DNA of 64,000 bases from Thomasclavelia sp047249845 (GCF_047249845.1 NZ_JBKTWO010000003.1:1-64000); one strand, 5' to 3'; counted from the stretch's first letter, positions 9,621-18,917 are shown. Numbers and translations: made by a program. Notes: generated from the sequence alone by a model not told the origin.

Positions 9621-9946
9621 TTAAATATTTTTTAACATCTTTTTATTAGTAATAACTAGATTTATTTAAATAATTATAAACTAAATAGTACATATTTCTC
9701 CTTTCTCCGTATTCCTAAAATAAATTAAATAATCATATACTTTTATCTTTCAAATTATTTTAATTTTATATCTCACTCCTTTTCATTAATTTTTGTTTAC
9801 ATAATCACTTATAAAATTTATAACCAAAAGAATAAAAACATCATGTTTTCTTCTTATAGTTAACCCTTAACTTTCAACAAATATTTAAATATATTATATC
9901 ATTGCAAAATATTTGTTTAAATTCTCAAAATTTCATTAATGTAACT

Positions 9947-9983
9947 AAAAAGGTAACACTTTTAAAAAAAGCGTTACTCTTTT
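9947..9983 (-). terminator. Intrinsic terminator of the TetR gene
   Basis: Imperfect stem 9947-9959 / 9971-9983 (AAAAAGGTAACAC with GCGTTACTCTTTT), followed on the minus strand by a T-run. It begins a few bases after the TetR stop codon. Confidence 0.65.
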
Positions 9984-9990
9984 CATTATT

Positions 9991-10551
9991 TTATATACAA
10001 AATATCTCCCTAGGCAAATAACAATCACACATTGCTTTCACTGCCCATTTTTTATAATATGTTGCTAATTGTTTAGGAGAAATTTCATAATTATCTAAAA
10101 TCCATTTTCTTATTAATGTTACTTGTGCAGATGCATAAAAATAAATTGCATACTCCTTTTCTTTATCTTCTATTTTTGCTCCTGTTAATATTTTCTTCAT
10201 TAGCTCTATCATATATTTAAATAAATATTTTTCTAAGATATATTTATTGTCTGTATTTATCATTTTACGATAAAATTCACCATTATCATATATTCTCTGA
10301 TATAGTGCCTCTAAAATAATTGAACGATTTAATTCAATTCTTCCAAATTTACTAAATAAATCATTTATTTCGTCCACAAAATCTCTAATTAATATTTCTT
10401 CTAAAATTTCATATTTATCATGATAAAAACTATAAAACGCTTTCCTTGATATACTTGATTTTTCACAAATCATTTTTACTGTTACTTTATCAAATCCATA
10501 TGTACAAATTAAATTTTTGGTATTTTTTAACAATATATCCTTATTACTCAT
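9991..10551 (-). CDS. TetR/AcrR family transcriptional regulator
   Basis: 186-residue DNA-binding repressor. Residues about 8-55 form the TetR helix-turn-helix, with the typical TVKMICEKSSISRKAFYSFYHDKYEIL pattern split across the recognition helix. The remainder is an all-helical ligand/dimer domain of the TetR_C_8 style (YKKWAVKAMC near the C-terminus). A 13-bp inverted repeat lies 30 bp upstream of the start and is a good autoregulatory operator. No intact partner gene is next to it; both sides are relic sequence, so its target, if any, is elsewhere. The ligand cannot be predicted. Confidence 0.9.
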   Translation of the reverse strand: MSNKDILLKNTKNLICTYGFDKVTVKMICEKSSISRKAFYSFYHDKYEILEEILIRDFVDEINDLFSKFGRIELNRSIILEALYQRIYDNGEFYRKMINTDNKYILEKYLFKYMIELMKKILTGAKIEDKEKEYAIYFYASAQVTLIRKWILDNYEISPKQLATYYKKWAVKAMCDCYLPREIFCI

Positions 10552-10580
10552 GATTTGTCGTCCTTTCTATTATATGCTAT

Positions 10581-10624
10581 TGTTACTATTTTAATAATAC
10601 CTTAGAATTACTAAAATAGTAACA
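10581..10624. promoter_or_regulatory. Candidate TetR operator (13-bp inverted repeat)
   Basis: TGTTACTATTTTA at 10581-10593 and its exact complement at 10612-10624 are separated by 18 bp, immediately upstream of the TetR gene. Position and symmetry fit autoregulation; no binding data are implied. Confidence 0.55.
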
Positions 10625-10669
10625 ATAATAACGCCATAATTTCATTGAAAGTTATAGCGTTATATATAT

Positions 10670-11640
10670 TTATTAATTTTTAATAGTAAATTTTCTTTTC
10701 TTCTCAATACTATATTTCCAGCTACACTTAATAATCCTAGTCTCGCAAACATTTTAACTAAACTATTGTCTCTAGTTTTTACACTTGTAGTTGTATCTCT
10801 ACTATTTGTAATCTTGCTAGAACTTTTGCAAAGACATCTTTTGCATTATTTATTTCTCCTCGAGTTGTATTTGAATCACTGTAATCTTCTTAACATTAAC
10901 ATCTCTTACAAACTTTGACATATTTTCTACTTCAAATACTACTCTTGCATCAACAGTAGCATTAGTATCAGTATCTTTAATATTATACAGTAGTAGTTAC
11001 TTCTATAGTTTTAATAATATTAATAGCTTCATTTTCAACTAAAATTGCAATATTTTCATCAGCACTTTGCCAAACTATATCTTTATTAGTTGCAACACCT
11101 GATAATACTTCTGCACTGATTTGTTTAGATATACCACTTTCTAAACAAATATCTGTTTCACTTAATGAAGTTTCTGTAAGTGCAATTGATCCATGATAAA
11201 CTTTTACAAAATCTATCTAAGTTGCTTCACCAGTATCTTCTGGTAACATAACTTTTATTGTATGTTGACCATCTAGTAATTCCTCAGATTCATAAATCAA
11301 TTGTTGATCAACATGTCCATCAGTTACAGTTCTATCAACTGTTTCTTCTACTTTAGAACCAATAAAAGTAATTTCAAAAAATCACCTGCGTGTGCATAGT
11401 TGTTTATCACTATTTGAAAAACCTCTACAAATCAATGTTCTTATCTACCATAAAAATGATTAGAATACCTCTTACCTGTTCCCCAATTTCCTTATAAACT
11501 TAATTAATGTAATTCTTGACTAGTTTCAGAGTCATTAATAATTAGTTATGATTCTTGTGCACTATCATTAATTAGTGGTATTGGTAATAATCCAATAACT
11601 ATCATCAATGTTTACAGAAGATAGCTTATTTACTTTTTCA
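10670..11640 (-). pseudogene. Decayed C-terminal part of a surface glycan-binding protein
   Basis: Several minus-strand fragments in different frames resemble the C-terminal parts of the surface enzymes in this window. At about 10690-10800 the tail reads TSVKTRDNSLVKMFARLGLL and then IVLRRKEN, a degraded form of KTGDNSLV plus membrane segment plus charged end. Farther upstream, pieces such as EELLDGQHTIKVMLPEDTG and ISAEVLSGVATNKDIVWQSA look like a CBM-like beta-sandwich and an Ig-like (BIG2) domain. There is no intact frame longer than about 60 codons and no start. It is a remnant of another family member. Confidence 0.6.
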
Positions 11641-11881
11641 TACTTTTCTCTATATTTAATGTCGTTTTTACATACAAAATTAAATTGTATCAATTCTTTT
11701 TAATTATTAAACATTTATTCTATTATTATCTCCTGTTTTTTTTCTATGACATAATTTAAACCTTTTCTATTATTATAGATACTTGATGAATTTAACTTTA
11801 TCAAGGTATTATATTTTACCTTTTTTAAATTTTTAATCTCTTTTTTAGAAGCTTAATTTTATTACATATCATAATTTATAG

Positions 11882-12124
11882 CAAATAGAAGAAACATTTA
11901 AAATCTTCAAATCAAATTTAGATGCAAAACCAGTATTTATAAAAACAGAAAACACGATAAAAGAATATTTTCTATTATATTATCTGACAATTCTTCTTGA
12001 AAGGATATTACAATTTAAAATATTGAGGAACAAATATTTTAAAGAGTTTAAAGCTATAAACACCGAAAATAAATATATAAATATCATCACAAAACAAATT
12101 CACGAATTACTAATTATTTATTAA
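11882..12124 (+). pseudogene. Transposase C-terminal fragment (IS4/IS1634-like)
   Basis: One open plus-strand segment of 80 codons reads QIEETFKIFKSNLDAKPVFI, then KTENTIKEYFLLYYLTILLE. This matches the conserved C-terminal pattern of IS1634-type DDE transposases: IEE, then an ARPVF-like motif, then a leucine-rich helix after H/YFL. Only this C-terminal part remains, upstream sequence gives no continuation, and there are no visible inverted repeats. Confidence 0.6.
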
Positions 12125-12268
12125 CAGAATCACAAATTAAAAAGTACTTTAATAATCAATTCAAATAAACACCTTTTTCTTATTTTTAATAACTATTGCT
12201 ATTTTTGAAAGCTAACTACTAAAAACAATTTATATTATAAACTATATAAAAAATCAAATTTGTATTTA
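12125..12268. other. Intergenic, no recognised feature
   Basis: AT-rich sequence between the transposase fragment and the end of spoVD. I see no stem-loop with a T-run here, so no terminator for spoVD is evident. Confidence 0.5.
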
Positions 12269-14182
12269 TCAACCTAACATAATAACAACTGTAGAACCCG
12301 CTTCTACATACTCACCAACTCGTGGTAATTGATCAATAACTTTATCTCCTTCACCAATAAATTTAAATTTTAACTCAGGATTACTAATCTCTTTTTTACT
12401 TTTACCAATATAATTTTCTATTTTAACACTCTTAGTATCCATAAATGTATAAGCCTTTTGTCTTTGTGAAGCTACTTTTTTGACACCCATACTTGGTAAA
12501 ATATCTACCAGCATTTTTCTAGCAATTGGTGCCACAGTAGTTCCTCCATATTGAACACAGTTTTTAGGATTATCCATTGCCACATATAAAACGATTTTAG
12601 GATCATCAATTGGAGCAATTCCCACAAATGACAAAATATAACCACCATCTACATAACTTCCATTCACTGCTTTTTGAGCAGTCCCAGTCTTTCCACCAAT
12701 TCGATATCCATCAATATAGGCATTTTTCCCTCCTCCATCAGTTACTACAGTCTCTAAAGCATCTCGTACTTTTTTTGAAGTATCTTCACTTATTACCTGC
12801 CTTAAAGCTTCAGGCTTTTTTTCATAGATAATATCATCACTGTAATTATCAATTATTTTATCCACTAAGTAAGGTTTATATAATGTTCCTCCATTTACGC
12901 AGGCACATATAGCTCTAACTAATTGCATTGGTGTTACTGAAATTCCTTGACCAAAAGCAACAGTAGCTTGCTCTAACTCGTTAAATACATCGTAATCAAA
13001 CATGATTCCTTTTGATTCACCTGGTAAATCAATTCCTGTTTTTTCTGTCAGACCAAACTTTTTTACATATTCATACAATTTATCCTTACCAAGTCTTCGT
13101 CCAATTTCAACAAATCCAGGGTTAGAAGAATTCTGTAAAACCTCTCTAAATGTCTGTAAACCATGTCCACCTTTTTTCCATGATTTAATTCTAGCACCAC
13201 CAACGATTTCATAACCTTTATCAAAATACGTATCTTTATCCATATCAAAAAGATTTTCATTTAATGCTGATGAAAAAGTAATAATCTTAAAAGTCGATCC
13301 TGGCTCATATGTTTTCCAAATTGGAATATTTTGGTTATAAACATCTTTATCTGCACTTTTATAATCGTTAGGATTAAAATCCGGTTTACAAGCCATTCCT
13401 AATACTTTTCCAGTACTTGGCTCCATTGCAAGAGCCCATATTCCATCTGGATTATAAGTATCATACGCATTGTTTAATTCACGTTCGATAATATCTTGAA
13501 CATCACCATCAATTGTTAGTTGAAGATCAAATCCTGTTGTTGGTGCACTATAAACACTAGGATACAATGTTAAAGGATTACTTTTAGCATCCATAAAATA
13601 ATCTATACTACCATTATTACCATTTAAGTAATTATCATATTTTAATTCTAATCCTAATAAACCTTGATTATCAATTCCAACAAAACCTAATGTCTGTCCT
13701 AAATAGTTATCTTTAGGATAATATCTTTTAGTATCTTTTATTAGATAAACACCTGGTAATTTTAAACGATCAATTTTTGCAGCAACTTCATCATCAAGTT
13801 GGCGTCCTTCAGGTTGAATTCTTTGAATAGATACTTTTTTACTTAACTTTTCTTGCATAACTTTTATATCAACATTTAATATTTCTGCTAATTTTTCCGC
13901 TGTCATTTCAATATCTTTGATTTGGCTAGGTACAACAACCAAAGATGCTGTAGTTAAATTAGTTGCTAGTACATTATTATCACTATCTAAAATTAACCCA
14001 CGATTTGCTTCAACCGGGAAACTACGCTGCCATAAATCAACTGCTTTATTATAGATATTAACACGATCAATGATTTGAATATAGCCAATCTTTAATATTA
14101 TTGCAATAACAATCAGAACTGTAATAATTTTAACCCATTTTATTTTATGTTTAGTTATCTCATATATCATCTTATCACCCAT
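12269..14182 (-). CDS. spoVD: Class B penicillin-binding protein with PASTA domain, SpoVD-like
   Basis: Membrane-anchored transpeptidase (637 residues) that cross-links peptidoglycan. One N-terminal membrane helix (about 15-35) precedes a PBP dimer domain and the transpeptidase domain. The active site is Ser296-T-F-Lys299 (EPGSTFK), with SSN near 350 and KTGTAQ near 495. One PASTA domain ends the protein. A second ATG four codons downstream (14170) is better placed after GGTGAT and may be the true start. It follows the pbpB homologue by 32 nt, the order found in Bacillus (ftsL-pbpB-spoVD). In that family SpoVD makes spore cortex peptidoglycan; the assignment rests on order and architecture. 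The usual next genes (murE, mraY, murD) are absent. Confidence 0.85.
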   Translation of the reverse strand: MGDKMIYEITKHKIKWVKIITVLIVIAIILKIGYIQIIDRVNIYNKAVDLWQRSFPVEANRGLILDSDNNVLATNLTTASLVVVPSQIKDIEMTAEKLAEILNVDIKVMQEKLSKKVSIQRIQPEGRQLDDEVAAKIDRLKLPGVYLIKDTKRYYPKDNYLGQTLGFVGIDNQGLLGLELKYDNYLNGNNGSIDYFMDAKSNPLTLYPSVYSAPTTGFDLQLTIDGDVQDIIERELNNAYDTYNPDGIWALAMEPSTGKVLGMACKPDFNPNDYKSADKDVYNQNIPIWKTYEPGSTFKIITFSSALNENLFDMDKDTYFDKGYEIVGGARIKSWKKGGHGLQTFREVLQNSSNPGFVEIGRRLGKDKLYEYVKKFGLTEKTGIDLPGESKGIMFDYDVFNELEQATVAFGQGISVTPMQLVRAICACVNGGTLYKPYLVDKIIDNYSDDIIYEKKPEALRQVISEDTSKKVRDALETVVTDGGGKNAYIDGYRIGGKTGTAQKAVNGSYVDGGYILSFVGIAPIDDPKIVLYVAMDNPKNCVQYGGTTVAPIARKMLVDILPSMGVKKVASQRQKAYTFMDTKSVKIENYIGKSKKEISNPELKFKFIGEGDKVIDQLPRVGEYVEAGSTVVIMLG

Positions 14183-14214
14183 ACAATATATGAAAAAAGT
14201 AAGGTTATTAGACC

Positions 14215-16356
14215 TTACTGTAATGTAATAGTTAAAGCATCACCACTATGCAAAATACTTCCTTCTGGCAAACTTTGGTTAGCAACCAGTCCATTACCAC
14301 CATCAATAGTAATGTTTAATCCAGATAATGACCCATATGTTAATACATCTTTACGTGACCATCCATAAAAGTTAGGCAAAGTGATATCCAATGACTCTGT
14401 TTTAATAAAAACTCGGTCATTTTTAGTTACTTTTGATTTTGCTTCTGGAAATTGTTCAATAACTGTTGAACCATTACCAATTATCTGTACATTTAAAGTT
14501 TTAGATTCTAATTTTGCTTTTACAAAATTTACACTTTGATTTATATAAGAATCCAGCTTATATTCTTCCGTAGGAATTTCATTGTTAGAAGCATTATAAG
14601 AAGATATTACAGACAATGCAGAAGGAACAATATTTTTAATAATATTAGCCTGATGATCAGTTGTTTCATTATCTGGTCCTTGGAATACTACCATAGTAAC
14701 GATTTGAGGATCATCGTATGGTGCCATACCTGCAAATGATTTTGTATAATCAGTACTTGAATAAGTTCCATTCTCTCCAACCATCTGTCCGGTACCAGTT
14801 TTCCCAATTATTTGGACTCCATTATCAAGTGCAAATTTTTTAGCTGTTCCCATACTTTCATTTACAACACCTTTTAATAAATCGCGAATTCTTGATACTG
14901 TTGATGATGAAAAAATCTTTTCAGAATATTTTGTTTTTCCACTATATGTAACCTCATTGTTTTCTTTATTAACAATTCGATCAACTAAATACGGTTCAAC
15001 CATCTTACCATCATTTGCAAAAACACTATATGCTCTTAATAACTGCACCATCGTTACTGTCGAACCTTGTCCAAAACCTGTTGTTAAATATGCTGCTCTA
15101 CTCTTATCTGTTTTATATAATGCTATACCAGAAGCCGAATCAAATCCATCAATATTGCTAGATTGAAAAAAGCCTAGCCTCTCATATGTTTCAATTAGCT
15201 CATCACGATTTGTATACCCTTTTTCTAACAAATTACAAATAGCAACATTACTAGAACGATAAAATCCTTCATCATAAGAAATACTTCCCCAACCGGCTCC
15301 ATTATTATGATCACGAATTGGTCGACTGCCACCATAATCATATTTACCAGATTCATACAAAGCACTGCCATTATATAATCCACTTTCAATTGAGCTGGCA
15401 TAAACAAATGATTTAAATACTGACCCACATTCATATGCAGTATCAAAAAAGAAATTTTTATAATCATTAATATTACGATCATTAGGATTAAATGACGGAT
15501 AATTTGATACTGCTAATATTTTACCCGTTTTAGCTTCCATAATTACTGCAGAAGCTTTATTTGCTCTTGCTTCACTAGCTTCTTTTGATAATAGATGATC
15601 TAAATCACGTTGTAATGAGCTATTTAAAGTCAAATATATATCTTGACCATCAACAGCATCTTTTTGTTTTAAGATCCCATTAGGTAAAATATAATTTTTA
15701 GCATCTTTTTGATATACTTTATAGCCATTTTTACCAGCTAATGTTTTGTCATAAATAGCTTCTAATCCCATTTCTCCAACAAGACCTTTTACACCATTTT
15801 TTTCCATACTTTTAGCATATCCAATAATATAACTGCAAAAATCACCTAAAGGATAATTACGAGAATTTGCTTCTTCAAATTCTAAACCTGTCAAGCCAGT
15901 TTGTTCTATTTCCTTTTTTTGGTTAGCACTTAAATTATTACCATGAGTCCCAAACTCTACCTGATATTTACCCGCATCGATTGCTTCTTGCATTTTTTGA
16001 GCCATAGATACAGGATCCATACCAAGAATCGGAGCTATTTTATTAGCCGTTTCAGTTACATCAACTACATGAGCCTTTTTATTGCCATAACCAGGCCTTT
16101 TATCAGAAACAATTGCAATCAACTTAAATTTTTGTACATTTGAAGCAACTATCTCATTATCACTTGTATATATTTCTCCTCTTGTTGCATATTCAACCGT
16201 TTCCACTTTACCTCTACTTTTTGCAAACGCCTTTATATCTCCATTACTAATTATATGTTTACCTGTAACACCCAAATAAACTATATTTGCAACCAAAGAA
16301 AAAATAACTAATGCAAAGACAACATACGCTATCTTTGCACCTTTAAATTGACTCAT
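14215..16356 (-). CDS. pbpB: Division-type class B penicillin-binding protein with two PASTA domains (PBP2B/FtsI)
   Basis: 713-residue septal transpeptidase. The N-terminal transmembrane helix (about 9-29) is followed by the dimerisation domain and the catalytic domain. The active site is Ser312-V-F-Lys315 (CGSVFK), with SSN (RSSNVAI) near 370 and KTGTG near 525. Two PASTA repeats occupy the last 140 residues, the second beginning around LPNFYGWSRKDV. It is 2 nt from ftsL, so the two are co-transcribed and probably translationally coupled. As the first PBP after ftsL it is the likely FtsI/PBP2B, acting with FtsL at the septum. Confidence is high for the family and slightly lower for which of the two PBPs is the division enzyme. 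Confidence 0.88.
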   Translation of the reverse strand: MSQFKGAKIAYVVFALVIFSLVANIVYLGVTGKHIISNGDIKAFAKSRGKVETVEYATRGEIYTSDNEIVASNVQKFKLIAIVSDKRPGYGNKKAHVVDVTETANKIAPILGMDPVSMAQKMQEAIDAGKYQVEFGTHGNNLSANQKKEIEQTGLTGLEFEEANSRNYPLGDFCSYIIGYAKSMEKNGVKGLVGEMGLEAIYDKTLAGKNGYKVYQKDAKNYILPNGILKQKDAVDGQDIYLTLNSSLQRDLDHLLSKEASEARANKASAVIMEAKTGKILAVSNYPSFNPNDRNINDYKNFFFDTAYECGSVFKSFVYASSIESGLYNGSALYESGKYDYGGSRPIRDHNNGAGWGSISYDEGFYRSSNVAICNLLEKGYTNRDELIETYERLGFFQSSNIDGFDSASGIALYKTDKSRAAYLTTGFGQGSTVTMVQLLRAYSVFANDGKMVEPYLVDRIVNKENNEVTYSGKTKYSEKIFSSSTVSRIRDLLKGVVNESMGTAKKFALDNGVQIIGKTGTGQMVGENGTYSSTDYTKSFAGMAPYDDPQIVTMVVFQGPDNETTDHQANIIKNIVPSALSVISSYNASNNEIPTEEYKLDSYINQSVNFVKAKLESKTLNVQIIGNGSTVIEQFPEAKSKVTKNDRVFIKTESLDITLPNFYGWSRKDVLTYGSLSGLNITIDGGNGLVANQSLPEGSILHSGDALTITLQ

Positions 16357-16358
16357 TG

Positions 16359-16658
16359 TTATTGTGCTCCCTCTGTAGGATTAGAGGAAGCTACAGATTC
16401 ATTACTATATGTATATCCTTTTTCACCAGCTACATTATTAAGCCGTGAAAAAGAAGCTAACTCTTGTTTTTGCATCTCAAGACTATCTATCTCATCTCTT
16501 AGTACTTTAATATCTTTTTCTATTTGTTGTGCTTCTTGATTACAAGAGGATTCTAAAGATCTTACATAAGTGATTCCAAAAATAAAAACAACCATAGAAA
16601 TAATCAAAAATCTTTGTGAAAAAGCCTCAAATTTTGTTTTCTTAACTCTATGTCTCAT
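16359..16658 (-). CDS. ftsL: Cell division protein FtsL-like
   Basis: Short bitopic membrane protein (99 residues). A basic cytoplasmic start (MRHRVKKTKFEAF) is followed by one membrane helix (about 16-35) and an extracytoplasmic coiled coil (QQIEKDIKVLRDEIDSLEMQ). This layout and the place between rsmH and a septal PBP identify it as FtsL, which recruits and regulates the septal synthase with DivIC/FtsB. Sequence conservation in this family is low, so the call depends on architecture and gene order. It starts 3 nt after the rsmH stop. Confidence 0.8.
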   Translation of the reverse strand: MRHRVKKTKFEAFSQRFLIISMVVFIFGITYVRSLESSCNQEAQQIEKDIKVLRDEIDSLEMQKQELASFSRLNNVAGEKGYTYSNESVASSNPTEGAQ

Positions 16659-16661
16659 ATA

Positions 16662-17591
16662 TTACACCCTCTCAATTATTCTTAATTTCGCTGAATGTGC
16701 CCGATGATTCGCCTCTAACTCCTCTTTAGAAGCAACGATTGCTTTTTTATTCACTAATCTATATTTAGGTAATAAATAATCCGGAATAACTGGCAATCCT
16801 GGTGGGACATCTTTTAATTTTGTTACATCGTTGAAAGTATATTTACATATCTTATCTTCTAAACTATGAAAAGTAATCACCGATATTCTGCCACCATCAT
16901 TTAATAGTTCTAATGAATCTTTTAAAGCTCGATCAAATACATTCAATTCATCATTTACTGCTATTCTTAGAGCCTGAAAAGTTCTTTTGGCTGGATGACC
17001 ACCTTTTCTACGTGCTGCAGCTGGTATTGCTTCTTTAATAACCTCTACCAATTCAAATGTTGTTTCAATTGGCTGATTTGTTCTTGTTTGTTCAATTTTA
17101 CGAGCAATTCTTTTAGCAAACTTTTCATCTGCATATTTATACAGTATTTCAACTAATTTTTCATATGACCATGTATTAACAATTTTATATGCATCTAATT
17201 GACTGCTTGTGTCCATCCGCATATCTAATCTAGCATCATAATTATAACTAAAACCGCGACTTCCAGTATCGAACTGTGGTGAAGATACACCTAAATCAAA
17301 TAATATCCCATCCACTTTTTCTATTCCTAATTCTTTTAATTTTTCTTTGATATTAACAAAGTTAGAATAAATTATCGTAAAATTGTCACTTATTTGACTT
17401 AAACGATCTTTTGCTGCTTCAATGGCACTTTGATCTTGATCAAAACAATACAAATGTCCAGTTGTAAGACGTTTTAAAATAGCACAACTATGACCTGCAC
17501 CACCTAATGTACAATCAACATAAATACCATCTTCTTTTATATTTAAACCATCTACTGCTTCATTTAATAATACTGTTACATGATCAAACAT
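16662..17591 (-). CDS. rsmH: 16S rRNA (cytosine1402-N4)-methyltransferase RsmH
   Basis: S-adenosylmethionine-dependent enzyme (309 residues) that methylates N4 of C1402 in the ribosomal P-site. Family signatures seen are HVTVLLNEAVDGL at the N-terminus, VDCTLGGAGHS (SAM loop), FDQD, GILFDLGVSSPQFD, RGFSY and VITFHSLEDKI near 240. Length is typical. It lies 9 nt downstream of mraZ, the standard second gene of the division cluster. Confidence 0.97.
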   Translation of the reverse strand: MFDHVTVLLNEAVDGLNIKEDGIYVDCTLGGAGHSCAILKRLTTGHLYCFDQDQSAIEAAKDRLSQISDNFTIIYSNFVNIKEKLKELGIEKVDGILFDLGVSSPQFDTGSRGFSYNYDARLDMRMDTSSQLDAYKIVNTWSYEKLVEILYKYADEKFAKRIARKIEQTRTNQPIETTFELVEVIKEAIPAAARRKGGHPAKRTFQALRIAVNDELNVFDRALKDSLELLNDGGRISVITFHSLEDKICKYTFNDVTKLKDVPPGLPVIPDYLLPKYRLVNKKAIVASKEELEANHRAHSAKLRIIERV

Positions 17592-17600
17592 TATCTTCTC

Positions 17601-18032
17601 CTATAAATCAAATCCATCTAATGATTCAGAAATTTCATCAAAATTATCTTTATTAGCATCATAGTATTCTTCCCATAAAATTTGATTCCAAATTTCAACA
17701 TGATCTCCAACCCCTACTATGATACATTCTTTTTCTAATTTACTTTCTAATCTTAAAACATTAGGAATATTAACTCTTCCTAATTTATCAAATTCACATT
17801 CACTAGCTCTTGAAGTGATAATTCTAACAAAGTTACGAGCATCTTTCTTTGTTTTTGGCAATGTTTGGAGTTTTTGATAATAATCACTCCAGCCTTCTTG
17901 GGTATATAATGCTAGACAACCATCAAAACCACGAGTAATGACTACACTCTCGCCACACTGCTCCCTTAATTTTGAGGGAATAATAAGACGCCCTTTGGCG
18001 TCGATATTATGTCTAAATTCACCCATGAACAT
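17601..18032 (-). CDS. mraZ: Transcriptional regulator MraZ
   Basis: 143-residue AbrB-like DNA-binding protein that regulates its own division/cell-wall operon. Two MraZ repeats are visible, each with the DxKGR-type motif: NIDAKGRLIIPSKLR near 10 and ECEFDKLGRVNIP near 80. I place the start at 18032 (MFMGEFRHN), eleven codons inside the longest frame. The conserved family N-terminus begins there, and GGGTGA sits at the right distance. The extra upstream codons overlap the operator repeats. First gene of the cluster mraZ-rsmH-ftsL-pbpB-spoVD. Confidence 0.95.
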   Translation of the reverse strand: MFMGEFRHNIDAKGRLIIPSKLREQCGESVVITRGFDGCLALYTQEGWSDYYQKLQTLPKTKKDARNFVRIITSRASECEFDKLGRVNIPNVLRLESKLEKECIIVGVGDHVEIWNQILWEEYYDANKDNFDEISESLDGFDL

Positions 18033-18041
18033 TTGCATCAC

Positions 18042-18077
18042 CCACTTTTTAACACTTAGTATCACAAATTAACACTT
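18042..18077 (-). promoter_or_regulatory. Four phased MraZ half-sites
   Basis: On the minus strand AAGTGT, TTGTGA, AAGTGT and AAGTGG begin at exact 10-bp steps (plus-strand positions 18072, 18062, 18052 and 18042), between the -10 box and the mraZ start. MraZ proteins are known to bind repeated GTG-containing boxes with about 10-bp phasing, so this is a likely autoregulatory operator. Confidence 0.75.
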
Positions 18078-18086
18078 CGTACCACC

Positions 18087-18115
18087 ATTATATACTTTCT
18101 AAATCGTTTTGTATA
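18087..18115 (-). promoter_or_regulatory. Sigma-A promoter of the mraZ operon
   Basis: -10 TATAAT at 18087-18092 and -35 TATACA at 18110-18115 with 17-bp spacing, directly upstream of the MraZ boxes. The -35 matches four of six consensus bases. Confidence 0.6.
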
Positions 18116-18160
18116 GCTTTTTCTTTAAATAAGGCATTTTTGACATTTAAACAAAAAAAG

Positions 18161-18215
18161 AGCCAATTAACGCAAAATAACGTTAATTGGCTATAAAAAA
18201 AGCGCTTAAAGCGCC
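18161..18215 (-). terminator. Double intrinsic terminator after rpmF
   Basis: Two hairpins in a row on the minus strand. The first is GGCGCTTTAAGCGCT with a T-run (18201-18215). The second has 12-bp perfect arms at 18161-18172 and 18181-18192 (AGCCAATTAACG) followed by seven T. They separate rpmF from the mraZ promoter. Confidence 0.9.
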
Positions 18216-18220
18216 ATTTC

Positions 18221-18388
18221 TTATAAAACTTTTTGTCCCTTGTAAGTACCGCAATGTTTACAAACTTTATGAGACATTTTGTATTCACCACATTCTGGAC
18301 ATACAACTACAGCTGGTGCTGTAAGCTTATCATGAGTTCTTCTCTTATTTCTTCTTGTACTTGAAACTCTTCTAAATGGTACTGCCAT
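18221..18388 (-). CDS. rpmF: 50S ribosomal protein bL32
   Basis: 55-residue ribosomal protein. The start MAVPFRRVSSTRRNKRRTHD and the zinc ribbon CPECGEY...CKHCGTY are diagnostic; the four cysteines make this the zinc-binding form. A ribosome site (AGGAGG) precedes the ATG at 18388. It follows yceD by 16 nt, the usual yceD-rpmF operon, and ends before a double terminator. Confidence 0.97.
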   Translation of the reverse strand: MAVPFRRVSSTRRNKRRTHDKLTAPAVVVCPECGEYKMSHKVCKHCGTYKGQKVL

Positions 18389-18404
18389 CAGTATAACCTC
18401 CTAT

Positions 18405-18917
18405 TTAATCTTTAAAATAATCTTTTAATTTAGCTAACCTAGGATCGATATAATCATCATCTTTATCACTAGTACTGTTATCTAATATTCTCCAACCTTT
18501 TCCTTTAGATTTAATATTAGCATCATCTTTGACGACCCTCATCGGTACTTCCAGCATAATGTTTTCAAATACCACTGGGGTAAGATCAACAATATCTTTT
18601 TTTACTTCATGAACATCTTCAAGTGGATCAGGTTTTTCAAAAGCAAACACTTCAGTTGAATTAATTTCAAAAGGATACTCAACATCTTCAAGTGTAATAG
18701 CACAAGGAAGAATCATAGTTCCTTTAATATTAAGATCAACATATAAACGTTTATCTTTCAAATCAAGATCTCCGGTTCCTGAGACAATAATGTCCTTCAA
18801 GTCATTAATTTGAGCATACTGGTCAAATAACTCCGAAGGAAAAGTTAGTCCCTCTTCAAAATCAAATTTTCCACGATGCTTAACAATCCATTGTAAATTG
18901 TATTTCAAAATAATCAC
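18405..18917 (-). CDS. yceD: YceD/DUF177 family protein
   Basis: 170-residue protein of the DUF177 family, linked in other bacteria to 23S rRNA accumulation. Characteristic features are the central VSGTGDLDLKDKRLYVDLNI and GTMILPCAITLEDVEYPFE strands and an acidic C-terminus with DPRLAKLKDYF. The Cys-x-Cys version is reduced here to one Cys (LPCAIT). It lies directly upstream of rpmF as in most Firmicutes. Function is not fully defined. Confidence 0.88.
   Translation of the reverse strand: MIILKYNLQWIVKHRGKFDFEEGLTFPSELFDQYAQINDLKDIIVSGTGDLDLKDKRLYVDLNIKGTMILPCAITLEDVEYPFEINSTEVFAFEKPDPLEDVHEVKKDIVDLTPVVFENIMLEVPMRVVKDDANIKSKGKGWRILDNSTSDKDDDYIDPRLAKLKDYFKD

Noticed and set aside
18088..18306. 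Minus-strand open frame of 72 codons
   Set aside because: It overlaps rpmF in another frame and both terminators, so it cannot be a gene.
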